DNA of 55,198 nucleotides from Treponema sp. (GTDB lineage Bacteria > Spirochaetota > Spirochaetia > Treponematales > Treponemataceae): the NCBI GenBank assembly GCA_017962415.1, contig JAGCVK010000037.1:1-55198 (forward strand), given 5' to 3'. The notes below the pieces were generated by a model. That model was given only the letters and a program-made list of their open reading frames with translations, ran no database searches and was not told where the DNA came from. The position numbers and the translations under genes are program-made. Below, in pieces: positions 8,803-17,224 of the stretch. Positions within the stretch are counted from its first letter, which is position 1; each line of letters begins with the position of its first letter.

Positions 8803-9406
8803 CGGCGGAAAGTTCCTTTGGATATTTCTGATTTTTGAATTCGTATAAAATTGAATTGCCCGAAGTCTCTGCCAATTCCAGAGAATCCAGCGCAGCCCCC
8901 GAGTTCTCGCTCCATTTTCCCGATAAAACCAGAATCTTCATAACCGAAGCAATTGTTGAATCTTTTGGCGAAAGTTTTACAGCCCAATTGCCTTTTTCGT
9001 CATCAGAAAAATCGCACACAAAATTATTCATAAGTGCTTGCGAATCACCAGAAAAAACCGAGCTCAAAGTAGAAGAAATATTTGAAAAAATCTGATTGTC
9101 TTTGCCGCTCATAACCGATTTTTTTCCGTTTGCCGCAATTTGCACCATTGAATCTTCAGTTAAAATCAAGCTCGAAGGAAAAGGCTTTTCTGTTTTCCAC
9201 ATAATTCCGAGTTTGCTCAAAATAAATTTTCCGCTGGAAGTTAACTTTCGGCCATTTGCTTGAATTGTTTTTGTCTGAACAAAATCGCCAGTTGTATTTG
9301 GCCGTTCAGAAAGATTTTTGCAAACACTTTCGAGCGTAAGATTCTGTGCAAAAATCGAAGTAAAAGTAAAAAGCAGCAAACCTGCAAAAATTGTCAATTT
9401 CTTCAT
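8774..9406 (-). CDS. apeL: LolA-like outer-membrane lipoprotein carrier protein (ApeL-like)
   Basis: A 210-residue exported protein with a signal peptide ending near SIFAQ. Features of the LolA fold are visible: an N-terminal FVQTKTIQANGRKLTSSG strand pair, followed by GIMWKTEKPFPSSLILTED. The ATG at 9406 is chosen because a GAGG site precedes it and the signal peptide starts there (MKKLTIFAGL); the frame extends seven codons further upstream. In aryl-polyene loci LolA-like proteins are thought to ferry lipid-linked product across the periplasm, which is inferred here. It is transcribed with the exporter and acyltransferase. Confidence 0.78.
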   Translation of the reverse strand: MKKLTIFAGLLLFTFTSIFAQNLTLESVCKNLSERPNTTGDFVQTKTIQANGRKLTSSGKFILSKLGIMWKTEKPFPSSLILTEDSMVQIAANGKKSVMSGKDNQIFSNISSTLSSVFSGDSQALMNNFVCDFSDDEKGNWAVKLSPKDSTIASVMKILVLSGKWSENSGAALDSLELAETSGNSILYEFKNQKYPKELSADEKQNFVVE

Positions 9407-9417
9407 AAAAACCTCAC

Positions 9418-10386
9418 TTATGCCCAAAAGTTAAAAAAATTATACCATTGATAAGGATACATCAAACAAAACTTTTCCAGCTTTTTTGCATATTCGCCGC
9501 AACATTCAGAAATTCTTGCTTCGCGTTCTGAACGCGGGCCATTAAAATCAATTAAAGATTTTTCTATATGAACATTGTATTTTGGGCTGAAAATTGAAAG
9601 TCTTGAACGCATTCCAAACATATAAAAAGTTGGAAGTTTTAAAAGCGAAGTCAGCAAAAAAACTCCATAAGGAAACGAAGCTTCTTTGCCTAAAAAAGAT
9701 TTTCTAATTATTTTCTGTCGGTTTTGAGCACTTGTTCGATCACCGGCAACAACAATTAAAGCACCTTTTTCCGCCTGTTCAGAAATATAAATCATAGAAT
9801 CCGGGCCAACATTTGAAGCGTCAACAACGTTCATAGAATAATCAGGATTTATTTCTTTCATTGTTTTTGTAAATTGCTCAGAAACGTTCATATCCATAAT
9901 GATTACAACAGGAACTTCGCGGCCGCAAAGCTCAGTATTATAATTCTGCAAACTTCTGAGCAACTCCATATTTCCTAAATGCGAAGTAATTAAAAGAACG
10001 CCCTTTCCTTGTCTAAGTAAATCTATAACTTCAGAAACATCATCTTTTTGATAATTAATTCTGTCAAAGCGAACTTTTCCAAGCCAGCCTTCCATTTTTT
10101 CAAGAACGCATAAGGTAAAATTTATGATTTGCGTATAACCGCTGATTTTTGAAGGTATTTTACCGCCAGTAAATTTGCGCAATTGCTTTTGATAACTTCT
10201 TGCGGCTCGTCTTGCATGTGAAGAAAAAATAAAAAAGAAAAATGCAACCGGAATACTAAGCGCATGAATCAAAAAAGTTGGCATAATTTTGAACAAAATC
10301 AATACAAACTTTAGCGGCTTATTAGTTTTGATTGCTTCAGCTTCATCAGCCCAATGAATATCTTGTTCTTCAGAAGAATGTTCCAT
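9418..10386 (-). CDS. LpxL/HtrB-like acyltransferase (acyltransferase half of an ApeJ-type function)
   Basis: A 322-residue membrane-associated protein of the lysophospholipid/lipid A acyltransferase family. A hydrophobic segment lies near residues 26-56, and the catalytic H-x4-E motif appears in TSHLGNMELLRS (His136, Glu141). The start chosen is MEHSSEEQDI (ATG at 10386), whose A overlaps the last base of the preceding stop codon (TAATG). In several enterobacterial aryl-polyene clusters a GT2 and this acyltransferase are fused in one protein; here they are separate, translationally coupled genes. It probably adds an acyl group to the product's membrane anchor, but the real acceptor is unknown. 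Confidence 0.8.
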   Translation of the reverse strand: MEHSSEEQDIHWADEAEAIKTNKPLKFVLILFKIMPTFLIHALSIPVAFFFFIFSSHARRAARSYQKQLRKFTGGKIPSKISGYTQIINFTLCVLEKMEGWLGKVRFDRINYQKDDVSEVIDLLRQGKGVLLITSHLGNMELLRSLQNYNTELCGREVPVVIIMDMNVSEQFTKTMKEINPDYSMNVVDASNVGPDSMIYISEQAEKGALIVVAGDRTSAQNRQKIIRKSFLGKEASFPYGVFLLTSLLKLPTFYMFGMRSRLSIFSPKYNVHIEKSLIDFNGPRSEREARISECCGEYAKKLEKFCLMYPYQWYNFFNFWA

Positions 10387-11168
10387 TAATCTGTGCTCCC
10401 GCAAGAAATGCTTGCCCCGTCTTTCTTGATTTTTCGCTTAATATTCCTAAACAAAATAACCGGAAAGCGAAATAATAATCCAAGGCAAAGTCGTGCGTAA
10501 GTTCCAGAAAGTCGGATTGTGTCTGTAAAATAATTATAATTTGAAATTCCGTCCGCAGGATAAAAAACTTTTACCGGCGCTGAAATTACAGGAACTCCCA
10601 TCCAAAACAAATGAACTAAAACATCTATATCTACGCCCATTCTACCGTCAATGTAAAAGGCGCGGCGAAGCATTTTTAAAAATGGCTCAACCGGATAAAT
10701 TCTAAAACCAATCATTGCATCTTTAATTTCGTGCGAAAGCGTTACAAGATGAATCCAGCCATTTGCAAATTTGCGGCCGTTTACTCGTGATTTTGGAGCG
10801 TCTTTATCATATTCGGGATATCCGCAAATAATCGCTTTAGGGTTTTGCTTTGAAAGCTCAATAAAGCGTGCGGCTCTTGCAGCATCGTGCTGACCGTCAG
10901 AATCAAGCTGAAGAATATGCGTGAGCCCCATTTCTGCGGCTTTACGAATTCCGTCGAACATAGCCCGACCTTTTCCGCCATTTTTCTGCCGGCTAACTAA
11001 AGTCACAAGAGGATATTTTTTATCAACAGCTTCTATAAAGGCGCGATTTTCTTCATCATTTCCGTCGTCAACAACAATAATCGGAAAATCGTATTGAATC
11101 AAATTTGCTACAACGGAATCTAATGTTGCACCGTGCCTGTAAACTGGAATTACAAACCCGTATTTCAT
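10386..11168 (-). CDS. Family 2 glycosyltransferase
   Basis: A 260-residue GT-A fold glycosyltransferase. The N-terminus has FVIPVYRHG, then VVDDGNDEEN near 33-41. The metal-binding DxD is QLDSDGQHD (Asp89, Asp91), and GGKGRAM follows the usual dolichyl-phosphate-mannose-synthase-like pattern. It probably transfers a sugar to a lipid or polyene intermediate at the inner membrane; donor and acceptor cannot be read. Both ends overlap neighbours by a TAATG junction, so it is tightly coupled to the ApeI-like dehydratase before it and the acyltransferase after it. Confidence 0.82.
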   Translation of the reverse strand: MKYGFVIPVYRHGATLDSVVANLIQYDFPIIVVDDGNDEENRAFIEAVDKKYPLVTLVSRQKNGGKGRAMFDGIRKAAEMGLTHILQLDSDGQHDAARAARFIELSKQNPKAIICGYPEYDKDAPKSRVNGRKFANGWIHLVTLSHEIKDAMIGFRIYPVEPFLKMLRRAFYIDGRMGVDIDVLVHLFWMGVPVISAPVKVFYPADGISNYNYFTDTIRLSGTYARLCLGLLFRFPVILFRNIKRKIKKDGASISCGSTD

Positions 11169-11536
11169 TATTCAACCAAAACGCTGAAACTGCCCGAAGA
11201 ATAAACTTTATCCTGGACATTTGCATCAGACATATTAAAAGTTACGCTTGCTTTGTCACGTTTGTAAGTAAGTTCAAGGTGAATTTTAGTTTCTGGTCTG
11301 ATTGGAGCCGAAAATTTGATTCTCTTGATGTTTGGAACATAGCGCTGTGTGCCAAAGTATTTGCGCGAAAATCTTGTAATTATTTCAAACTGAGCAACGG
11401 CCGGCAAAAGTTTGTATTCTGGAAAATGACCGTCAAAAAAATCGCTTGTTGCAGGAATCACAAATTCCAAAACTATTTCATTTTCGCTGCGGCTGATTAT
11501 CAGCTCATTATCAATATCATGATTATTAAAATCCAT
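11168..11536 (-). CDS. apeI: ApeI-like hotdog dehydratase
   Basis: A 122-residue hotdog-fold protein with the FabA/FabZ-like stretch FDGHFPEYKLLPAVAQFE, whose His37 is the probable catalytic residue. ApeI-type proteins are small dehydratases that work with ApeO/ApeQ in building the conjugated chain. With ApeP this makes two dehydratases in the locus, as in characterised aryl-polyene systems. The stop overlaps the glycosyltransferase start (TAATG). Confidence 0.78.
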   Translation of the reverse strand: MDFNNHDIDNELIISRSENEIVLEFVIPATSDFFDGHFPEYKLLPAVAQFEIITRFSRKYFGTQRYVPNIKRIKFSAPIRPETKIHLELTYKRDKASVTFNMSDANVQDKVYSSGSFSVLVE

Positions 11537-11565
11537 AAAGTTTCTCCATTTTCTAGTAAAACAAG

Positions 11566-13566
11566 TTAGTCGAATAAAGCCATAATTTCAAGTTTATGCT
11601 TTTTGCCCTGAACGTCTGTTGGAAGTTTTTCCATAAAACGCCATTTTTTTGGAATTACGACATTTTCAAAATATTGCATTAAAAAGTCGTGAAAATAGCG
11701 GTTTATCAAATACTTTTCAGAATCTTTAAAGTGCTCGCGGCCTTTTTCATTTAAAACCAAAGCTGCAGCAAGATACTGACGAACATCGTTGCTAAGAGCA
11801 ACAACTTTTACATCTTCAACAAAGCCAGTTTCAAGAAGCCGATTTTCAACTTCTGTCATTGAAATACGCTTTTCTTCTATTTTTACGATTGAATCTGAAC
11901 GGCCTTTTAGCAAAAAGCGTCCATCTTCAAAAATTTCTGCAAGGTCGGCAGTTGCAAAGCCTTCTGGATTTTTGATATACGGCGAAATAATTCTAAGACA
12001 ACCGTCATCACCAAGCCAGATTTTTGCATTATCAAAAGGTGTCCAAACAAGTTCGTCTTTTTTCTGCTGACGATATGCAATTCCTGAAGTTTCTGTTGAA
12101 CCGTAAACTTCAAGCGGACAAAATCCAAATACTTTTTCAGTCTGAACTGCAAGCTCTGGCGAAACGGCTCCGCCGCTTGTAAAAATCCAGACATCTTTCA
12201 TATTAAGTTTTTCTTCAACTTCAACCGTTCGCTTAAGGAAGGCTGGCGTTGCAATTACAATATACGAAGTATCATCAAGTTTTTCAAATTCTTCTGGAAA
12301 TTCAATTCGGCAGCGGCGGAACGGAGTTCCAAGCGTAAACGGCAACGAAATGCCAAACAAAAATCCATAAATATGATGTTGACTTACAGTTGTAACAAGT
12401 TTGCGTTCTGTAAATTCTTTTGCCCATTTAGAAATAATAAACGCATTATCTTCTTCAAATTCTTTCATTCGCTGAGGAACAGCTTTTGGCTTTCCTGTAC
12501 TTCCAGAAGTAAACAAAAAGATTCTTGTTTGCTCTGCATCGATTTCCGGGCAAGTGCGGAAATATTCTTCCTGTGGCTCCGCACTTTCTTCTATAATTTC
12601 CTGAATCAAAGTTACGTCCGAAAGGCACGCTTCGTTTGTTTCAGTAATTTTTTGATCTGTAAAAAAAGCCATTCCAGGCTTTCTAACTTCGGCCATAAAA
12701 AGCGAAGTGATGTTTTGTGTAAGATAAACAGCCTTTTTGCTCTGCAAAAGCGCTACAAAAGTACATAAAAAATACCAGTAATCTTCGCAGTGCAATATAA
12801 ACTCATCAGCACCGCAAGATTCAATGTAGCGGCGAACCTTTGCCGTATCAACAAGAAAATCTTTCCAGGTTTTATAAATCTTTTTGTTCCAAGAATCTTC
12901 AAAACAAAGAATATAATCATCTTTGCGAGAATCTGCTTTAAATTTTGAAATTGGATACGCTTTTACCATTTTTCTGTCCACCAGTTTTCTAACTATAAAT
13001 TCTACAGCGAACAAAACTCCCATAAGGGCATAAGAAATTCCGCCATTATAAAGAGCCCAAACTTCCTGGCTGCAAAAGAAAGTTGTGTATGCTGCAATAG
13101 CACCGTTAATTATAAAGAAACAGCACCAAACTATAGTTACATTTCTACAGTATACATTAACTTGATTTTCATAGGAAGAACCTTTAATGCTTTTATCTGC
13201 GAGAGTTGCGAATCTGAAAATGATATTTGGTTTTAAAAACAATGTGCTTCCAAACACTACAAGAAGCGTTATGTTTATTACAACAGAATACAATCGCAAA
13301 AAGAATTCTTTTCCGGTAATAAAACAAAAAAGACCGGCTGCAAGAAAAAGTGCGGAACTCAAAAGAGGCTTCCAGTTTAATGCACGTTTTTCATTATTTC
13401 CGGTCTTTTTGCTTCCCGTAACGCTAAGAAAGAATGCTGCCGCAAGTGCGACAATACACAAAGAAAGAATCTTTGTATCCACCTTGAGCACTACAAGTAG
13501 TGTAAAAACAAGGATTGGATAAACGGCAGCAATCACATAAAAAAGCGCCCGAAAAAATTTTCTCAT
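11566..13566 (-). CDS. apeH: Fused ApeG-like membrane domain and AMP-forming acyl/aryl ligase (ApeH-like)
   Basis: A 666-residue fusion. Residues 1-205 hold about six hydrophobic segments with the conserved run CRNVTIVWC and FIINGAIAAYT typical of the COG4648-like ApeG membrane protein. Residues about 215-666 form an adenylating ligase, with the P-loop-like FTSGSTGKPK at 352-361, YGSTETSG further on, the hinge LLKGRSDSIVKI, and the C-terminal Lys region LPTDVQGKKHK. It should activate an aryl acid (4-hydroxybenzoate or a related acid) and load it on an ACP; the acid is not known. In many ape loci these two parts are separate adjacent genes, so the fusion anchors loading at the membrane. Confidence 0.83.
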   Translation of the reverse strand: MRKFFRALFYVIAAVYPILVFTLLVVLKVDTKILSLCIVALAAAFFLSVTGSKKTGNNEKRALNWKPLLSSALFLAAGLFCFITGKEFFLRLYSVVINITLLVVFGSTLFLKPNIIFRFATLADKSIKGSSYENQVNVYCRNVTIVWCCFFIINGAIAAYTTFFCSQEVWALYNGGISYALMGVLFAVEFIVRKLVDRKMVKAYPISKFKADSRKDDYILCFEDSWNKKIYKTWKDFLVDTAKVRRYIESCGADEFILHCEDYWYFLCTFVALLQSKKAVYLTQNITSLFMAEVRKPGMAFFTDQKITETNEACLSDVTLIQEIIEESAEPQEEYFRTCPEIDAEQTRIFLFTSGSTGKPKAVPQRMKEFEEDNAFIISKWAKEFTERKLVTTVSQHHIYGFLFGISLPFTLGTPFRRCRIEFPEEFEKLDDTSYIVIATPAFLKRTVEVEEKLNMKDVWIFTSGGAVSPELAVQTEKVFGFCPLEVYGSTETSGIAYRQQKKDELVWTPFDNAKIWLGDDGCLRIISPYIKNPEGFATADLAEIFEDGRFLLKGRSDSIVKIEEKRISMTEVENRLLETGFVEDVKVVALSNDVRQYLAAALVLNEKGREHFKDSEKYLINRYFHDFLMQYFENVVIPKKWRFMEKLPTDVQGKKHKLEIMALFD

Positions 13567-13582
13567 CAGTTTCTAGTTCACC

Positions 13583-13834
13583 TTATGCCATATAAGGAAC
13601 AAGAGCGTCAACTACGTCCTGAACTGTCTTTACAGTCTTAAAGATTGAAGGATCTACGTTTCCCTTATCAGCAGGCATAAATTCCTTCATTTTAACAATA
13701 AGGTCAATCGAATCGATTGAATCCAAATCCAAATCATCACCAAGAAGTGCATCAGGAGTTATATCAGCTTCATCAAGTTCAAACTCAGAAACAAGGATAC
13801 CCTTAAGTTTTTCAAAAATTTCATCTTTTGCCAT
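13583..13834 (-). CDS. apeF: Acyl carrier protein (ApeF-like)
   Basis: An 83-residue acidic carrier protein with the phosphopantetheine motif DLDLDSIDSIDL; the modified Ser is residue 39. It would tether the growing aryl-polyene chain. It sits between the second ACP and the ligase gene, 16 bp before the ligase start. A GAGG-type ribosome site precedes its ATG. Confidence 0.9.
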   Translation of the reverse strand: MAKDEIFEKLKGILVSEFELDEADITPDALLGDDLDLDSIDSIDLIVKMKEFMPADKGNVDPSIFKTVKTVQDVVDALVPYMA

Positions 13835-13858
13835 AATAATAAACCTCTTACATAAGAA

Positions 13859-14116
13859 TTACGCTTTCTGTGCTGTGATATATTCAGCCAGCGCATTAAC
13901 AGAAGCAAAGTGCTTCTTATTTTCTCCACTTTCAGCAGAAAATTTTACTCCGAATTTTTTCTTTAATGCAACTCCAAGTTCAAGCGCATCAATAGAATCA
14001 AGACCAAGACCTTCACCAAAAAGTGGATCTGAATCCACGATATTTTCCGGCTTAATATCTTCAAGCTGGAGTGATGAGATAATTACTTCCTTTATCTCAT
14101 TTTTCAACTGATCCAT
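13859..14116 (-). CDS. apeE: Acyl carrier protein (ApeE-like)
   Basis: An 85-residue carrier protein with the phosphopantetheine motif GLGLDSIDALEL (Ser41). Two in-frame ATGs are available; the second (14116, MDQLKNEI) has AAGGG seven bases upstream and is preferred over the one at 14122. Two consecutive ACPs are a signature of aryl-polyene loci, where they are thought to carry different intermediates. This is the first gene of the long minus-strand operon. Confidence 0.9.
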   Translation of the reverse strand: MDQLKNEIKEVIISSLQLEDIKPENIVDSDPLFGEGLGLDSIDALELGVALKKKFGVKFSAESGENKKHFASVNALAEYITAQKA

Positions 14117-14158
14117 AATCATTCCCTTATTACAGTTAGTATACGAGTATTAGAGTGT

Positions 14159-14187
14159 ATTCTATATAATTAGTAAAAAAAATGCAA
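14159..14187 (-). promoter_or_regulatory. Candidate sigma-70-type promoter for the apeE-apeN operon
   Basis: On the minus strand TTGCAT (14187-14182) is followed after 17 bp by TAGAAT (14164-14159), about 43 bases before the apeE ATG. The -10 matches five of six consensus bases, the -35 only three. Confidence 0.4.
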
Positions 14188-14350
14188 TACAAGCAGTTTG
14201 TATTAGCACTTTGTGCAACTATTTGCCAGCAAAGGCCGCCAAATATATAGAAAACAACGTACAAGCAGGCACCAAAACGTACTTAAAGCGCTTATTGCAA
14301 AAAGGTTTGATATGGTATACCTTTAAGTGTTACTTAATATTGAGGATATT

Positions 14351-15469
14351 ATGGATAAAGCTTATTTCGATATTGAAAAATACAAAAAAGACGATTTGCG
14401 CGCTGTAGACGCAAAATTCGAAGCTCAAAAAATTGCCTTTGCACCACTTGCATTCCAGGCAATAAAAACAATGATTAATCTTGGAATTCTTAAGGCTATT
14501 GAAGACGCTGGTGATAAAGGAATTACACGCGAAACACTCGCTAAAAAAACAAATCTTTCTGAATACGGAGTTGGCGTTCTTTGCGAAATGGCACTTGGAA
14601 TGAACGTTATAAAGCTTACACAAGATTCAGAATCAAATCCAAAAACAGAAAAATATAAGCTTGGCAAAACCGGCTGGATGCTTTTGGAAGATGATTTAAC
14701 AAGAGTAAATTTCTGGTTTACAAATGATATTTGTTACGAAGGCGCTTGGGACCTGGAAGCTTCTATTAAAAATGGCAAGCCAGAAGGTCTTAAAGTTTTT
14801 GGCGATAAATGGGTTACTGTTTACGAAGCCCTTTCAACTTTGCCAGACCAGCCAAAAAAATCTTGGTTTGAATTTGACCATTTCTATTCTGATATTGCTT
14901 TCCCAGAAGCACTTCCAATTGTTTTTGCTAAAAAACCAAAGCATATTTTGGACATTGGCGGAAACACAGGAAAATGGTCGCTTACCTGCTGCCGTTATAA
15001 TCCAGATGTAAAAATGACAATTTGTGATTTACCAGGCCAGGCAAATGTTGCAAAGAAAAACGCTGCAGAAGCAGGCTTTGCAGACCGCGTTGACTTTAGT
15101 ATGGGAAACATTCTTGAAGAATCAACAAAACTTCCGGCTAACCCAGATGCAGTTTGGATGAGCCAGTTTTTGGACTGCTTTAGCCTTCATCAGATAACAA
15201 AGATTTTAAAGAAAGTTCACGAAGCAGCAAACGAAAACACAAATGTTTGGATTTTGGAACCACTTTGGGATCAGCAGAAGTTTGAAGCAAGTTCTTATTC
15301 TTTAATGGGAACTTCGCTTTACTTTACTTGTATTGCAAACGGAAACAGTAAAATGTACCGTTTCCAGGAACTAGTAGATGCAATTGAAGAAGCTGGCTTT
15401 AAACTTGATTGTGCACATCACAATCTTGGAAGCAATGCTTACTCGCTTTTGTGTTTTAAGAAAGCTTAA
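14351..15469 (+). CDS. SAM-dependent O-/C-methyltransferase with winged-helix N-terminus
   Basis: A 372-residue class I methyltransferase. Residues 40-110 resemble the winged-helix dimerisation domain of plant-type O-methyltransferases (LAKKTNLSEYGVGVLCEMAL). The SAM-binding motif I is HILDIGGNTGKWS near 197-209, followed by ICDLPGQANVAKK. The start ATG at 14351 follows TGAGG six bases upstream; the frame is open eight codons further up, but those lack a ribosome site. Methylation of the aryl head group is known for some aryl polyenes and is the likely role here; this is inference. It is the first gene of the divergent plus-strand ape operon. Confidence 0.82.
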   Translation: MDKAYFDIEKYKKDDLRAVDAKFEAQKIAFAPLAFQAIKTMINLGILKAIEDAGDKGITRETLAKKTNLSEYGVGVLCEMALGMNVIKLTQDSESNPKTEKYKLGKTGWMLLEDDLTRVNFWFTNDICYEGAWDLEASIKNGKPEGLKVFGDKWVTVYEALSTLPDQPKKSWFEFDHFYSDIAFPEALPIVFAKKPKHILDIGGNTGKWSLTCCRYNPDVKMTICDLPGQANVAKKNAAEAGFADRVDFSMGNILEESTKLPANPDAVWMSQFLDCFSLHQITKILKKVHEAANENTNVWILEPLWDQQKFEASSYSLMGTSLYFTCIANGNSKMYRFQELVDAIEEAGFKLDCAHHNLGSNAYSLLCFKKA

Positions 15470-15520
15470 AATCAAAGGAATTGCTCAAAGGCAAGTTTTA
15501 CTTGCCTTTATAAGGTAAAT

Positions 15521-16183
15521 ATGAAAGAAATATATATTTCAAGCATTACAAAATGGGCGCCAGGCCTTACCGATGATGAAACACTATGGCAGAATTGGCT
15601 TAACGGCGACGCTCAAATTGAACAATCAAAAGAATCGCCAAAATTGGAATATACAGAGCCTTTGTTCCGTCGCCGCCTTTCGCAAATTACAAAAATGACG
15701 GTGCATGTTGTTCATTCTTTGCTTGAAAAAACTGATATTTCAAAAGAAACAAAACTTGTATTTATTTCCCTGCGCGGCGAAATCGAGCGGGAATTTACAA
15801 TAAATAAAGGAATTATTGAAGACGGAATGATTCTTCCGGCAGGCTTTTCACTTTCCGTTTTTAATACTCCAATTTCATCTGCTACACTTGCCTTTGGCTT
15901 AAAAGGCGGCTATTCTGTATTATATCCTTCTAAAAATGATTTTTCAGAAGCCTTTAAAGCTGCGGCTGCGCCAGTTTTAGCCGGCACAGAAAAACAGGTA
16001 ATTCTTGTTTATGCAGATGAATTGGTTCCTGAATGCTATGGAGACAAAAGGCCGGCAGAAAATATTCCGCTTGCTTTTGCCTGTGTAATTAGCGCAGAAA
16101 AAAAAGAAAACTGCATTTACCTTGATGATTTTTCGGCTGTAGAAAAATCGCCGGTAGAATTTCTTCGCTTTCTGCTAAAATAG
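15521..16183 (+). CDS. apeC: ApeC-like ketosynthase chain-length-factor homologue
   Basis: A 220-residue protein of the ketoacyl-synthase-like family found in aryl-polyene loci. The opening MKEIYISSITKWAPG and FRRRLSQITKMTVHVVHS are characteristic. It is about half the length of a true ketosynthase and lacks an active-site Cys-His-His set, so it probably pairs with a catalytic ketosynthase as a chain-length factor. It lies 51 bp after the methyltransferase and 8 bp before the acyltransferase, in one operon. Confidence 0.8.
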   Translation: MKEIYISSITKWAPGLTDDETLWQNWLNGDAQIEQSKESPKLEYTEPLFRRRLSQITKMTVHVVHSLLEKTDISKETKLVFISLRGEIEREFTINKGIIEDGMILPAGFSLSVFNTPISSATLAFGLKGGYSVLYPSKNDFSEAFKAAAAPVLAGTEKQVILVYADELVPECYGDKRPAENIPLAFACVISAEKKENCIYLDDFSAVEKSPVEFLRFLLK

Positions 16184-16191
16184 GTTGGATT

Positions 16192-17040
16192 ATGAGTAAG
16201 AAAAAAGTCAGCTATAAGAGTGAACTTCCAAAAATCAAAAATATTTTTTCGTATTCCTATTATTGCATTTCCAAAGTATTTGCACTGATTTATTTTGGGC
16301 TTGGCGCAGTTATTCTGGCAATTTTTATATTCCCATTTATTCGGCTTTTTTCGTTAGGTCATAAAGATTTTGGCATTATAGCAAGAGCTTACGTTTCGCA
16401 CACCTTTAGAGTTTTTCTTGGCGGCTTACATTATCTTCGTACTTCAATTCGCAAAGTAGAAGATCCAAAGGCCTTTCGCCAGATTCACAGCAAAATCATA
16501 GTAGCAAATCATCCTTCACTTTTGGATTTTGTTTACATTATGTCTCTTGTGCCAAATTCAACTTGTATTGTACGCGGTGGTCTTACACACGGGCCACTTC
16601 GCGGTGTAATAAAGCAGGCTTATATCACAAATACAACAGAGTTTGATGACATTCTTGTTGAATGCAAAAAACTCACCGACAAAGGTTGTAACGTAATAAT
16701 CTTCCCAGAAGGAACACGTTCGCCTCGCGTAGGTCAGAATTCTTACAAAAAGGGTGCCGCCCGAATTGCCCTTTATTGTGGTTGTGATGTTCAGCCTTTG
16801 TTTATTGGAGGTAGCGATAAATATGGTCTTGGAAAAGGAGACCCGCTGTTATCCTACAATCATGTAGAGAAATATCTTTATGATATTAAAATGCTTCCGG
16901 TAATTAAAATAGAACAGTTTAAAAACCTTTCTGAACCAATTGCCGCAAAGCATCTGACAGAAGAGATGGAAAAGGTAATTCGCAGTGCGGGCGAAGAATA
17001 CGCAAAAACTTATACCGGTCTCACACTGAATAATTATTAA
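16192..17040 (+). CDS. apeD: PlsC-like 1-acylglycerol-3-phosphate-type acyltransferase (ApeD-like)
   Basis: A 282-residue membrane-bound acyltransferase. A hydrophobic helix pair lies near residues 25-55, the H-x4-D motif is ANHPSLLDFVYI (His107, Asp112), and the second block is IFPEGTRSPR near 171. These are the standard PlsC motifs. In aryl-polyene loci such a gene probably attaches an acyl or polyene chain to a glycerol-type anchor; phosphatidic acid synthesis is the alternative. It is the last gene of the plus-strand ape operon. Confidence 0.85.
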   Translation: MSKKKVSYKSELPKIKNIFSYSYYCISKVFALIYFGLGAVILAIFIFPFIRLFSLGHKDFGIIARAYVSHTFRVFLGGLHYLRTSIRKVEDPKAFRQIHSKIIVANHPSLLDFVYIMSLVPNSTCIVRGGLTHGPLRGVIKQAYITNTTEFDDILVECKKLTDKGCNVIIFPEGTRSPRVGQNSYKKGAARIALYCGCDVQPLFIGGSDKYGLGKGDPLLSYNHVEKYLYDIKMLPVIKIEQFKNLSEPIAAKHLTEEMEKVIRSAGEEYAKTYTGLTLNNY

Positions 17041-17073
17041 AAAGTTAGCGAACGTAAATTACTTTTAACCAAT

Positions 17074-17107
17074 AATCAAACAATGTCGCTTACGATATTG
17101 TTTGATT
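17074..17107. other. Strong hairpin downstream of the ape plus-strand operon
   Basis: AATCAAACAATGTCG and CGATATTGTTTGATT form a 15-bp stem with one G-T pair and a CTTA loop. No T-run follows directly, so it may be a 3'-end stabiliser or dispersed palindrome rather than a terminator. A poorer hairpin with a T8 run follows at about 17145-17180. Confidence 0.6.
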
Positions 17108-17224
17108 GGCACCTTTTGCCTTGCAAAAAAGTGCTAAAAATCAAAAAATCCCAGAAAAAAGCCTTTTTTTGAGATTTTTTTTATTGGTTTGTAACACTTT
17201 TTTTTATCTCAGCTGTTAAAATTA

